Position numbers and translations under genes: made by a program
The notes under the pieces: model-generated
Database searches by the model: none
Told to the model about the DNA's origin: nothing
Seen by the model: only the letters and a program-made list of their open reading frames with translations
In this document: positions 8,594 through 16,832 of the stretch, in pieces
Layout: every line of letters begins with the position of its first letter
How positions within the stretch are numbered: the stretch's first letter is position 1
Assembly: GCF_003060885.1 (NCBI RefSeq)
Contig: NZ_QAIG01000012.1
Location: 183,885-247,884 of the forward strand
DNA length: 64,000 bases
Direction of reading: 5' to 3'
Source of the DNA: Pseudomonas sp. HMWF032
GTDB lineage: Bacteria; Pseudomonadota; Gammaproteobacteria; Pseudomonadales; Pseudomonadaceae

Positions 8594-9574
8594 ATGCAAA
8601 TCGCCCTGGCCCCGATGGAAGGGTTGGTCGACGAAATCCTTCGCGATGTGCTCACTCAGGTGGGTGGCATCGATTGGTGCGTGACGGAATTTATCCGGGT
8701 GACCGAGCGGGTCTTGCCCGTCAGCACCTATGAGAAGCTCGCGCCTGAATTGTTCAGCGGCGCGCAAACGGCCGCCGGCACGCCGCTGCGCGTGCAGTTC
8801 CTCGGCTCCGATCCAGCCTGCCTGGCAGATAACGCGGCGTTTGCCTGCACCCTTGGCGCGCCGGTGATCGACCTCAACTTCGGCTGCCCGGCCAAGACGG
8901 TGAACAAGTCCCGTGGTGGTGCGGTATTGCTCAAGGAACCCGAGCTGCTCCACGCCATCGTCCGCGAAGTGCGTCGCGCGGTACCGGCCGCGATTCCGGT
9001 CACGGCGAAAATGCGCCTGGGTTTCGATCACAAGGACTATGCCCTTGAGTGCGCCGAGGCATTGGCCGAGGGCGGCGCGGCGCAGATCGTGGTGCACGCG
9101 CGGACCAAGGTTGAAGGCTACAAGCCGCCGGCACATTGGGAGTGGGTGGCGCGGGTGCAGGACGCGGTGAAAGTACCGGTATTTGCCAATGGCGAGATCT
9201 GGACCCTGGATGACTGGCGGCGTTGCCGTGAGGTCAGTGGGGTGGAGGACATCATGCTTGGCCGTGGCCTGGTGGCGCGTCCGGATCTGGCCCGGCAGAT
9301 TGCCGCTGCCAGGGCCGGGCAGGACGTGGTTGCCATGAGTTGGGCGGAGCTGCAGCCGCTGCTGGCGGATTTCTGGCTGCAGGCGCGGCGCAAAATGTCA
9401 CCACGCTACGCACCGGGTCGGCTCAAACAGTGGTTGGCCATGCTGACCCGTAGCTACCCCGAAGCCACCGCGCTGTTCAATCTGCTGCGCCGCGAAAACG
9501 ATTGCCTGCGTATTGATGGCGTGTTCGGTATCCCGTGTGCCGAGGTAGAGCCTGTCGAGCAGGCCAGTGCTTGA
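8594..9574 (+). CDS. dusC: tRNA-dihydrouridine(16) synthase
   Basis: FMN enzyme that reduces uridine in the D-loop of tRNA using NADPH. The 326-residue product has the Dus TIM barrel and the catalytic motif NFGCPAKTVNKSRGGAVLL, with the active-site Cys near residue 98. FMN phosphate contacts are suggested by VHARTKVEGYKPPAHWEW and FANGEIW. The ERVLPVSTYEKLAPEL stretch and the C-terminal helical domain with LKQWLAMLTRSYPEA fit DusC rather than DusA or DusB. It stands alone between two terminated units. Confidence 0.92.
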   Translation: MQIALAPMEGLVDEILRDVLTQVGGIDWCVTEFIRVTERVLPVSTYEKLAPELFSGAQTAAGTPLRVQFLGSDPACLADNAAFACTLGAPVIDLNFGCPAKTVNKSRGGAVLLKEPELLHAIVREVRRAVPAAIPVTAKMRLGFDHKDYALECAEALAEGGAAQIVVHARTKVEGYKPPAHWEWVARVQDAVKVPVFANGEIWTLDDWRRCREVSGVEDIMLGRGLVARPDLARQIAAARAGQDVVAMSWAELQPLLADFWLQARRKMSPRYAPGRLKQWLAMLTRSYPEATALFNLLRRENDCLRIDGVFGIPCAEVEPVEQASA

Positions 9575-9630
9575 CGATCTGCCAGCCCGTGTCCGTACTG
9601 CCGCTCTGGCGCTGTGCAAAACATGCAGCA

Positions 9631-9656
9631 CTTGAAATTTTTCTGAGTCACCACAT
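9631..9656 (+). promoter_or_regulatory. sigma-32 heat-shock promoter of the hsp20 gene
   Basis: The -35 box CTTGAAA (9631-9637) is a perfect match to the RpoH consensus. After a 13-base spacer comes CCACAT (9651-9656), one base off CCCCAT. Transcription would begin near 9663, giving a leader of about 60 bases. Confidence 0.85.
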
Positions 9657-9662
9657 GTTCAG

Positions 9663-9725
9663 TGATGTGGGATGCCGAAGTCGGGTCCTGCGCTTACTCA
9701 CTCGCTGAATCTCAGGAGATTTTTT
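9663..9725 (+). ncRNA. ROSE-type RNA thermometer in the hsp20 leader
   Basis: The last hairpin of the leader pairs TCGCT (9702-9706) with the Shine-Dalgarno AGGA (9714-9717) around the loop GAATCTC. This leaves the G of TCGCT bulged opposite the ribosome site. This is the U(U/C)GCU/AGGA arrangement that defines ROSE elements in small heat-shock gene leaders. Warming should melt it and free the ribosome site. The upstream hairpins were not folded. Confidence 0.78.
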
Positions 9726-10169
9726 ATGAGCACTGCATTTTCCATGACTCCGCTGTTCCGTCAGTCCGTTGGCTTCGACCGGTTTAATGATCTGTTCGAG
9801 TCGGCCATGCGCAACGACGCGGGTAGCAGCTATCCACCCTACAACGTCGAGAAATATGCCGACGACCAGTACCGCATCGTGGTTGCGGCCGCGGGTTTTC
9901 AGGAGGCTGACCTTGAGCTGCAGGTCGAGCGCGGTGTGTTAACCGTCAGCGGTGGCAAGCGCGACGCCAGTGCTGAAAATGTCACCTATCTGTACCAGGG
10001 CATCGCCCAGCGCGCCTTCAAGTTGTCGTTCCGCCTGGCCGATCATATCGAAGTTAAGGCCGCCAGCCTGGTGAATGGTTTACTGAATATCGACCTGGTG
10101 CGCATCGTGCCTGAAGAGGCCAAGGCCAAGCGGATTCCGATTGGTAACGGTGCTGTACTGCAGCGTTAA
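9726..10169 (+). CDS. ibpA: small heat-shock protein, Hsp20/IbpA type
   Basis: ATP-independent holdase chaperone that binds unfolding proteins in the cytoplasm and passes them to DnaK/ClpB. The 147-residue product begins MSTAFSMTPLFRQSVGFDRF, has an alpha-crystallin domain (about 35-125) with YPPYNVEKYADDQYRI and AFKLSFRLADHI, and ends with the RIPIGN tail containing the IxI assembly motif. The ATG at 9726 is supported by AGGAG nine bases upstream; the frame extends further but that part is the leader RNA. Control is double: a sigma-32 promoter and an RNA thermometer, both readable upstream. Confidence 0.93.
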   Translation: MSTAFSMTPLFRQSVGFDRFNDLFESAMRNDAGSSYPPYNVEKYADDQYRIVVAAAGFQEADLELQVERGVLTVSGGKRDASAENVTYLYQGIAQRAFKLSFRLADHIEVKAASLVNGLLNIDLVRIVPEEAKAKRIPIGNGAVLQR

Positions 10170-10187
10170 TCGGTTCGCGATGGTAAG

Positions 10188-10219
10188 CAAGGGCACCGCT
10201 GAGGTGCCCTTGTTGTTTA
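10188..10219 (+). terminator. terminator after ibpA, facing the GGDEF-EAL gene
   Basis: Perfect ten-base stem CAAGGGCACC / GGTGCCCTTG, loop GCTGA, followed by TTGTTT. The stop codon of the converging GGDEF-EAL gene sits at its right edge, so it may serve both directions. Confidence 0.88.
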
Positions 10220-13200
10220 CAGGGTCACGGGCAGGCGGTTGTCGTGCAGCAGTTGATGGAACTGCTCAAGCGGTACCGGTTTACTGAACAGGTAGCCCTG
10301 GTAGTGGTGGCACCCCTGCTGCTGGAGAAAGTCCAGTTGCTCGATCTGTTCGACCCCCTCGGCAATCATGTCCAGTTTCAGGCTGCGGGCCATGGCGACA
10401 ATGGCGCGGATGATTTCTGCGTCGTTGGCGTCCAGGGTGGCGTCACGGACAAAGGATTGGTCAATTTTCAGGACATCCACCGGCAAGCGCTTGAGGTAGG
10501 TCAGTGAGCTGTAGCCTGTACCGAAATCGTCCATGGCGAAGGTTACGCCCAGGCGCTTGAGACGGTTCATTTTGGCGATGGTGTCGTCGATGTTCTGGAT
10601 CACGATACCTTCGGTGATCTCCAGTTTGAGCATATTGGGCGGCAGCTGGCTGCTGGTCAGGCTGCTTTCTACCAGCTCAACAAAATTATGTTGGCGGAAT
10701 TGGCGTGGGCTGATGTTCACGCACAGGCTGAATTGTCGAGTATTGAGCTTGTTCTGCGCCAACAGCTGGGCGCAGGCGTGGCAGGCTTCGGCGAGTACCC
10801 AGCCGCCGACTTCAAGGATCATCCCGCTTTCTTCAAGGATGTGGATGAACATCGCGGGTGATTGCGCCCCCAGCGTCGGGTGAATCCAGCGCAACAGGGC
10901 CTCAGCGCCAATGATCTGGTTGTTGCGTGCGTCTACCTGGGGCTGGAAGTACAGTTCGAATTCGCCTCGGGCCTGGGCCAGGCGCAGGTCGTTCTCCAGG
11001 CGCAAGCGTTCACTGGCGGCCTTCTGCATGGTGTTGCGAAACAGCTGAATGCAGTTGCGTCCAGAGTCTTTAGCCCGGTATAGGGCTATGTCGGCGCGCT
11101 TGAGCAGGTCTGATGGGGTTTCGCCATGGTCGGGGATCAGCGCGATACCGATGCTCGGGGTGACCTGCAGCTGATGGCCATCGAGCAGCATGGGTTCGGC
11201 CAGTAAGCGACGTAGTTTTTCCGCCATGCTCCGTACTTGGGCGACCACCGCTGAGCGATTTCCCTCCAGGCCGGAAATCAGCACAACAAACTCATCGCCC
11301 CCTAAGCGGGCCACCGTATCTTCCTGGCGCACGCTGGACTGCAGGCGTGTAGTGACCAGTTTGAGTACGGCATCGCCCACGGGATGACCGAGCGAGTCAT
11401 TGATGTGTTTGAAGTGATCCAGATCGAGAAACAGCAAGGTGCCGCGCAGTTGATGGCGTTTGAGCAGGGCGATCTGCTGGGTCAGTCGATCCATCAGCAG
11501 GGCGCGGTTGGGTAGATTGGTCAGCGAGTCATGGTAAGCCAGGTGCTGTACCTGGGCCTGGGCATCCTTCAGCTCGCTGATGTCGCGTGCAGTCAGCAGC
11601 AGGCAGGGTGTGTTGTTGAGTTCGATGGGTTCGACTGATACTTCAACCAGCTTGGTTCGTCCGTCCCGATGACGACCGCGCATCTCCATGTGGTAGACGT
11701 GACCATCGTGCTTGAGTCGGTCCACCATCCGATCGCGTTCGGCCAGATCGGCCCATACCTGGAGGTTGATGGCGCTTTGACCGATCACTTCTTCGGGTTT
11801 ATAGCCTGTCAGGCGGGTGAAGCCTTCGTTGACCTCTATGTAACGTCCACTGTCGCGCTCGGAAATCGTGATGGCGTCCGGGCTTGAGTGAAATGCCAGG
11901 GCGAACTTTTCCTGGCTGGCTTGCAGTTGCGCCTGGGCTTTCTGGCGTTCGCTGATGTCGCGAAAGGTAGTGAGGATACAGCTTTGCTCATTAAGCATGA
12001 TCGGCCGTGAGGACACCACGCAGGTAATCAGCTGGCCGTGTTTGTCGAGGAAATCCGCCACCTCATTGTCCAGGCTTTGGTCGCGCTGCAACTTGTTATA
12101 AAGGTGGGTGCGCTGGCTCAGGTCAGCCCATAGATTGAGCTCGGTCATCTTGCGCCCGACCACTTCGTCAGGTTGCCAGCCGAAGGTCTGACTGAAGCTG
12201 GAGTTGATCTCCATGGCAAAGCCATCCGGCAGCGTTGTGAGTGCGACAGGATCAGGGCTGGCCTGAAACAGGCTGGCAAACTTGGTTTCTGAGGCCGCGA
12301 GGCTTTGTTCGCGGCGCACCCGCTCACTGATATCGATAAGGATTCCAGCCATGCGCTCAGGCTGACCTTGAGCGTCACGGTAAAGCTTGGCGGTGCTTTC
12401 CAGGTAGTGCACTTCCTGGTTGGCATAGATCGCCCGGTAGGTGACCTGATAAGCCTCACTGCTACCTTCAGCCAGTGCCTGGTAGTGCTTGCGCATGGCA
12501 TGGCGATCCGCCAGGGGAATGCAACTGAAGAACTTGCGGAAGTCGTCGTGAAACGGCTCTTCTTTCAGACCGTGTAGTTTGGAAGCACGGGCCGAGCCAA
12601 ACAGCATGTTGCTGGGGATGTGCCAGTCCCAGGTGCCCAATGCAGCCGAGTCCAGCGCCAGGTCAAGACGTTCCTGGCTGTCCTTCAGAGCCTGTTCCTG
12701 CTGACGTTGCAGAGTGATATCACGCAGTGAGAGCACCAGGCATGGCACCCCGGCCAGGTTGATTTCACCGCCAAATAACAGGTTTCTGCGAATACTGCCG
12801 TCACGATGATAAAGCGGGACTTCCAAGCCATTCAGCGTGTTGTTGTGCACGGCACTCATCATCCGTTGACGGTCCTTGAGGCAGGCCCAAATCCCCATCT
12901 CCAGAGAGGTTCGGCCCAAGGTCTGGGCGCTGGTCCAGCCGAATTGATGCTCGAAGCCGGCATTGATTTCGATAAAGCGTCCGCTGGACTTTTCGGTGAT
13001 GACAACTGCGTCAGGGCTATAGTTGAAGGCCTGGGTGAATTTCTCCTCGCTGCTACGCAAGGCTTGCTCGCTGGCTTGTTGTTGGGTGATATCACGGATC
13101 ACGCCGATGATCCGCTGTTTGCCATCGGCACCCTGCTGCAGGCTGCCGCTGATCTCCAGCCAATGCAGGCTGCCATCAGGCCAGCGAATACGATGGCGAA

Positions 13201-13516
13201 AGGCACGTGTGCTGGGGGCGCCGGTGAACAGTTGCTCGAAGCGTTGGAGAGTTGCCGGGCGGTCTTCTTCAGGGATCAGTTCGATGTAGTCGATCTGTTT
13301 TTGCAGTGGCTGTTTGGGGTCGAGGCCGAACAGGGCCTGGGCTCCCCGTGACCAACTGACTCGGCCGCTTTCGATGTCCCAGAGCCAAGCACCCAGTTTG
13401 GCGTCATTGAGCGCTCGCAATAGATGTGGCGCATCGTTCCAGGTGCTTTCGAATTCGGCAGGATCCAGTGCCGGGATAAACGGCAGTGGCGGACGGCGAT
13501 CACTGGATTTAGCCAC
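10217..13516 (-). CDS. multi-PAS sensor with GGDEF and EAL domains (cyclic di-GMP turnover)
   Basis: A 1099-residue soluble signalling protein. About five tandem PAS or PAC units (about residues 30-150, 160-275, 285-400, 410-520 and 530-645) are followed by GGDEF and EAL domains. The PAS units are marked by repeated phrases such as YSPDAVVITEKSSGRFIEIN and SSPDAITISERDSGRYIEVN. The cyclase motif GGDEF (near 739) and the phosphodiesterase motif EALLRW (near 870) are both intact, as is DDFGTGYSSLTYLKRLPVD in the EAL domain. It could therefore make and break cyclic di-GMP, and which activity wins cannot be read. No membrane segments are seen, so the PAS units probably sense internal ligands or redox. 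Single gene, convergent with ibpA. Confidence 0.93.
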   Translation of the reverse strand: MAKSSDRRPPLPFIPALDPAEFESTWNDAPHLLRALNDAKLGAWLWDIESGRVSWSRGAQALFGLDPKQPLQKQIDYIELIPEEDRPATLQRFEQLFTGAPSTRAFRHRIRWPDGSLHWLEISGSLQQGADGKQRIIGVIRDITQQQASEQALRSSEEKFTQAFNYSPDAVVITEKSSGRFIEINAGFEHQFGWTSAQTLGRTSLEMGIWACLKDRQRMMSAVHNNTLNGLEVPLYHRDGSIRRNLLFGGEINLAGVPCLVLSLRDITLQRQQEQALKDSQERLDLALDSAALGTWDWHIPSNMLFGSARASKLHGLKEEPFHDDFRKFFSCIPLADRHAMRKHYQALAEGSSEAYQVTYRAIYANQEVHYLESTAKLYRDAQGQPERMAGILIDISERVRREQSLAASETKFASLFQASPDPVALTTLPDGFAMEINSSFSQTFGWQPDEVVGRKMTELNLWADLSQRTHLYNKLQRDQSLDNEVADFLDKHGQLITCVVSSRPIMLNEQSCILTTFRDISERQKAQAQLQASQEKFALAFHSSPDAITISERDSGRYIEVNEGFTRLTGYKPEEVIGQSAINLQVWADLAERDRMVDRLKHDGHVYHMEMRGRHRDGRTKLVEVSVEPIELNNTPCLLLTARDISELKDAQAQVQHLAYHDSLTNLPNRALLMDRLTQQIALLKRHQLRGTLLFLDLDHFKHINDSLGHPVGDAVLKLVTTRLQSSVRQEDTVARLGGDEFVVLISGLEGNRSAVVAQVRSMAEKLRRLLAEPMLLDGHQLQVTPSIGIALIPDHGETPSDLLKRADIALYRAKDSGRNCIQLFRNTMQKAASERLRLENDLRLAQARGEFELYFQPQVDARNNQIIGAEALLRWIHPTLGAQSPAMFIHILEESGMILEVGGWVLAEACHACAQLLAQNKLNTRQFSLCVNISPRQFRQHNFVELVESSLTSSQLPPNMLKLEITEGIVIQNIDDTIAKMNRLKRLGVTFAMDDFGTGYSSLTYLKRLPVDVLKIDQSFVRDATLDANDAEIIRAIVAMARSLKLDMIAEGVEQIEQLDFLQQQGCHHYQGYLFSKPVPLEQFHQLLHDNRLPVTL

Positions 13517-13619
13517 GACAAACGCTTCCTTTGCATGCGTGGGTTTCCTGGTCGCTGGCTGAGCAACGGGGCAGAGTCATGCAGAAACCTTTCTTATCGT
13601 TATAAGCCCACGTTAGCCC

Positions 13620-14513
13620 TTAGTCGCTGGCCATTGCAAGGCCATCACGGTGAGCATCCAGCAGGTTCATAAAGGCTCGTGCAGCGTTGGAAAGGGTACG
13701 CTCGGTATGGCTGATATAGCCCAACTGACGGGTCAGCTGGATGCCCGGTAATGGCAGGCGCGCGACTTGGTCATCGAGCATGGTACGTGGCAATACACTC
13801 CAGGCCAGTCCGATGGACACCATCATCTTGATGGTTTCCAGGTAGTTGGTGCTCATGGCGATATTCGGCGTCAGCCCCTGGGCTTCGAACAGACGCCGCA
13901 CAATGTGGTGGGTAAAGGTGTTGCCGCCGGGAAATACCGCCGGGTGATGCGCCACATCGGCCAGGCTGATCGCCTGGCTGCGTGCCAGCGGATGCTCGGG
14001 GGCGGCGACGAAATCCAGTGGATCGTCCCACACCGCCACGGCATGCACCGGTTCGCGGGTTTCCGGGGCGAGGGTGATCACCGCCAGTTCAGCGCGGCCA
14101 TGCAGCACTTCCTCATAGGCCACCTCGGAGTCGAGAAACTGGATATCCAGGGCCACCTGCGGGTGCGCGCGGGTAAAGGCGCGCAGCAGCGGTGGCAGGC
14201 GGTGTAGGCCAATGTGGTGGCTGGTGGCCAGGGTCAGGCGACCGCTGATCTCGCCATTCAGGTTGGTCAGCGCGCGGCGCGTATCATCGAGTACGTTGAG
14301 TATTTGGTAGGCCCGCGGCAGTAGGGCGCGGCCGGCTTCAGTCAGGCTGACCTCGCGGCCCAGGCGATCGAACAGGCGCACACTCAGCTGCTGCTCCAGA
14401 CTGGCGATGCGTTTGCTCACGGCCGGCTGGGTCAAAAACAGACGCTCTGCCGCTTCCGAGAAGCTACCGAGTTCGGCAATGGCGATAAAGGCATTGAGTG
14501 TGGCGAGATCCAT
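13620..14513 (-). CDS. LysR-family transcriptional regulator divergent from leuC
   Basis: A 297-residue LysR regulator. The N-terminal winged helix-turn-helix covers residues 1-60, with FIAIAELGSFSEAAERLFLT then QPAVSKRIASLEQQL. The C-terminal effector-binding domain of the periplasmic-binding-protein fold covers about 90-290. It is transcribed away from leuC, and two inverted repeats lie between them (see the sites at 14568 and 14605), so control of its own gene and of leuC is likely. The ligand is unknown. A regulator at this position is also found, as I recall, in P. aeruginosa. Confidence 0.9.
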   Translation of the reverse strand: MDLATLNAFIAIAELGSFSEAAERLFLTQPAVSKRIASLEQQLSVRLFDRLGREVSLTEAGRALLPRAYQILNVLDDTRRALTNLNGEISGRLTLATSHHIGLHRLPPLLRAFTRAHPQVALDIQFLDSEVAYEEVLHGRAELAVITLAPETREPVHAVAVWDDPLDFVAAPEHPLARSQAISLADVAHHPAVFPGGNTFTHHIVRRLFEAQGLTPNIAMSTNYLETIKMMVSIGLAWSVLPRTMLDDQVARLPLPGIQLTRQLGYISHTERTLSNAARAFMNLLDAHRDGLAMASD

Positions 14514-14567
14514 GTGGCAAGTCCTGGCGGGCGAGTATGTGGATTGGCGTCAGCATGCCGTAGTCGC

Positions 14568-14582
14568 ATTCCTATTTGGAAT
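14568..14582. promoter_or_regulatory. LysR-type operator candidate (T-N11-A dyad)
   Basis: ATTCC-TATTT-GGAAT is a perfect five-base inverted repeat that contains T-N11-A, the LysR recognition pattern. It lies 55 bases before the lysR-like start and 113 bases before leuC. Confidence 0.55.
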
Positions 14583-14604
14583 CCTTTGAATAAAAAATAT
14601 GAAT

Positions 14605-14622
14605 TTGAGTAATTTCACTCAA
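14605..14622. promoter_or_regulatory. second inverted repeat upstream of leuC
   Basis: TTGAGT-AATTTC-ACTCAA is a perfect six-base inverted repeat, about 37 bases right of the first one. It could be an activation site or overlap the leuC promoter. Confidence 0.45.
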
Positions 14623-14694
14623 GCTCATAGGATTGCCGCATAAGCCAAAGGGCTATTCGCCCATGCATAGAAAGACGCTGATGAGGGAAAGCTG

Positions 14695-16122
14695 ATGGCC
14701 GGCAAAACGCTGTACGACAAGCTCTGGGAGATGCACGAAGTGAAGCGTCGCGACGATGGCTCGTCGCTGATCTACATCGACCGGCATATCCTCCATGAAG
14801 TGACCTCGCCGCAGGCCTTTGAAGGGCTGCGCCTGGCGGGGCGCAAGCCGTGGCGCATCGATGCCAACATTGCCACCCCGGATCACAACGTGCCCACCAC
14901 CAAGGCTGAGCGCCAAGGCGGTTTGGAGGCCATTGCCGATGAAGTGTCGCGTATCCAGGTACAGACCTTGGACGAGAACTGCGATGACTTCGGCATTCTC
15001 GAATTCAAGATGAACGACGTGCGTCAGGGCATTGTCCACGTGGTCGGCCCGGAGCAGGGCGCCACCCTGCCGGGTATGACCGTGGTTTGCGGTGACTCGC
15101 ACACCTCCACCCATGGCGCCTTCGGTGCGCTGGCCCACGGCATCGGCACCTCCGAGGTCGAGCACGTGCTCGCCACCCAATGTCTGGTGGCCAAGAAAAT
15201 GAAGAACATGCAGGTGCGCGTCGAAGGCAAGCTGCCGTTTGGTGTCACCGCCAAGGACATCGTGCTCGCCGTAATCGGCAAGATCGGTACCGCCGGCGGT
15301 AACGGCCATGCGTTGGAGTTCGCTGGCAGCGCAATCCGCGATCTGTCGCTGGAAGGGCGCATGACCATCTGCAACATGTCCATCGAAGCCGGTGCCCGTG
15401 TCGGCCTGGTGGCAGTGGATGAGAAGACCATCGCCTACGTCGAAGGCCGTCCATTCGCGCCCAAAGGCGCGGACTGGGACAAGGCTGTGGCGCAGTGGCA
15501 GGGCCTGGTTTCCGATGCGGATGCAGTATTCGACAGCGTGGTCGAACTGAGCGCTGAAGACATCAGGCCACAGGTCAGCTGGGGCACTTCGCCGGAAATG
15601 GTCCTGGCGGTGGATCAGAACGTGCCGGACCCGGCTGCTGAGAGCGATCCGGTGAAGAAGGACTCGATCATCCGCGCGCTGAAATACATGGGCTTGCAAG
15701 CCAATCAGGCGATCACTGATATCCAGCTGGATCGCGTATTTATCGGTTCCTGCACCAACTCGCGTATTGAAGACCTGCGCGCTGCCGCTGAAGTGGCCAA
15801 GGGCCGTAAGGTTGCCAGCAGCATCAAGCAAGCGCTGGTGGTGCCTGGCTCCGGTCTGGTCAAGGCGCAGGCGGAGCAAGAAGGACTGGACAAAATCTTT
15901 ATCGAGGCCGGTTTTGAATGGCGTGAGCCGGGCTGCTCCATGTGCCTGGCGATGAATCCGGACAAGCTCGGCAGTGGCGAGCATTGCGCCTCCACCTCCA
16001 ACCGCAACTTCGAGGGCCGTCAGGGCGCGGGTGGGCGTACGCACCTGGTCAGCCCGGCTATGGCGGCGGCGGCGGCGGTGACCGGCCGCTTTATCGATGT
16101 GCGCGAATTGATCCAGGCCTGA
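14695..16122 (+). CDS. leuC: 3-isopropylmalate dehydratase large subunit
   Basis: With LeuD it isomerises 2-isopropylmalate to 3-isopropylmalate in leucine synthesis. It is an aconitase-type enzyme holding a 4Fe-4S cluster. The 475 residues match the family. Cluster cysteines are C353 (in GSCTNSRIED), C414 and C417 (in EPGCSMCLAMNPD). ATG at 14695 follows GAGGGAAAGCTG. First gene of leuC-leuD-leuB, with leuD 11 bases downstream. Probably under the divergent LysR regulator. Confidence 0.98.
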   Translation: MAGKTLYDKLWEMHEVKRRDDGSSLIYIDRHILHEVTSPQAFEGLRLAGRKPWRIDANIATPDHNVPTTKAERQGGLEAIADEVSRIQVQTLDENCDDFGILEFKMNDVRQGIVHVVGPEQGATLPGMTVVCGDSHTSTHGAFGALAHGIGTSEVEHVLATQCLVAKKMKNMQVRVEGKLPFGVTAKDIVLAVIGKIGTAGGNGHALEFAGSAIRDLSLEGRMTICNMSIEAGARVGLVAVDEKTIAYVEGRPFAPKGADWDKAVAQWQGLVSDADAVFDSVVELSAEDIRPQVSWGTSPEMVLAVDQNVPDPAAESDPVKKDSIIRALKYMGLQANQAITDIQLDRVFIGSCTNSRIEDLRAAAEVAKGRKVASSIKQALVVPGSGLVKAQAEQEGLDKIFIEAGFEWREPGCSMCLAMNPDKLGSGEHCASTSNRNFEGRQGAGGRTHLVSPAMAAAAAVTGRFIDVRELIQA

Positions 16123-16133
16123 GGACTACACAG

Positions 16134-16781
16134 ATGAAAGCCTTTACCCAACACACCGGCCTGGTTGCACCGCTCGATCGCGCCAACGTCGATACTGACC
16201 AGATCATCCCCAAGCAGTTCTTGAAGTCGATCAAGCGCACTGGCTTCGGCCCGAACCTGTTCGATGAGTGGCGCTACCACGATGTTGGTCAGCCCAATCA
16301 GGACAACTCCAAGCGCCCGGTGAATGAGGAGTTCGTGCTGAACTTCGCGCGTTATCAAGGTGCCAGCGTGCTGTTGGCGCGGGAGAATTTCGGTTGCGGG
16401 TCGAGCCGCGAGCATGCGCCTTGGGCATTGGAAGAGTACGGTTTCCGCACCATCATCGCGCCAAGCTTTGCCGATATCTTCTTCAACAACAGCTTCAAGA
16501 ACGGCTTGCTGCCGATCATCCTCACGGAAGACGAGGTCGATGCGCTGTTTCAGCAGGCCGAAGCCACCGTCGGCTATCAACTGACCGTCGACCTGGCCGC
16601 GCAAACCGTGACCCGTCCGGATGGCGTGCAGTACAACTTTGAGGTCGATGCCTTCCGCAAACACTGCCTGCTCAATGGTCTGGACGATATCGGCCTGACC
16701 CTGCAGGACAGTGACGCGATCAAGACCTTTGAAACCACCTATCAGCAGCGCAGCCCCTGGCTGTTCGGTGCCATCAAGTAA
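16134..16781 (+). CDS. leuD: 3-isopropylmalate dehydratase small subunit
   Basis: The 215-residue swivelling subunit of isopropylmalate isomerase. It begins MKAFTQHTGLVAPLDRANVD and carries DTDQIIPKQFLK and the substrate-binding NFGCGSSREHAPWAL loop (about residues 84-98). The ATG at 16134 after GAGGACTACACAG is clear; the frame is open upstream inside leuC but that is overlap only. Translated together with leuC. Confidence 0.98.
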   Translation: MKAFTQHTGLVAPLDRANVDTDQIIPKQFLKSIKRTGFGPNLFDEWRYHDVGQPNQDNSKRPVNEEFVLNFARYQGASVLLARENFGCGSSREHAPWALEEYGFRTIIAPSFADIFFNNSFKNGLLPIILTEDEVDALFQQAEATVGYQLTVDLAAQTVTRPDGVQYNFEVDAFRKHCLLNGLDDIGLTLQDSDAIKTFETTYQQRSPWLFGAIK

Positions 16782-16787
16782 TCAGCG

Positions 16788-16810
16788 GGCGAGTGCATTC
16801 GTCACTCGCC
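16788..16810 (+). other. intercistronic hairpin between leuD and leuB
   Basis: Perfect eight-base stem GGCGAGTG / CACTCGCC with loop CATTCGT. It has no T-run, so it is more likely an mRNA stabiliser or attenuating hairpin than a terminator. Confidence 0.5.
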
Positions 16811-16832
16811 GATTAATGAGTTGAGAAAAAGC

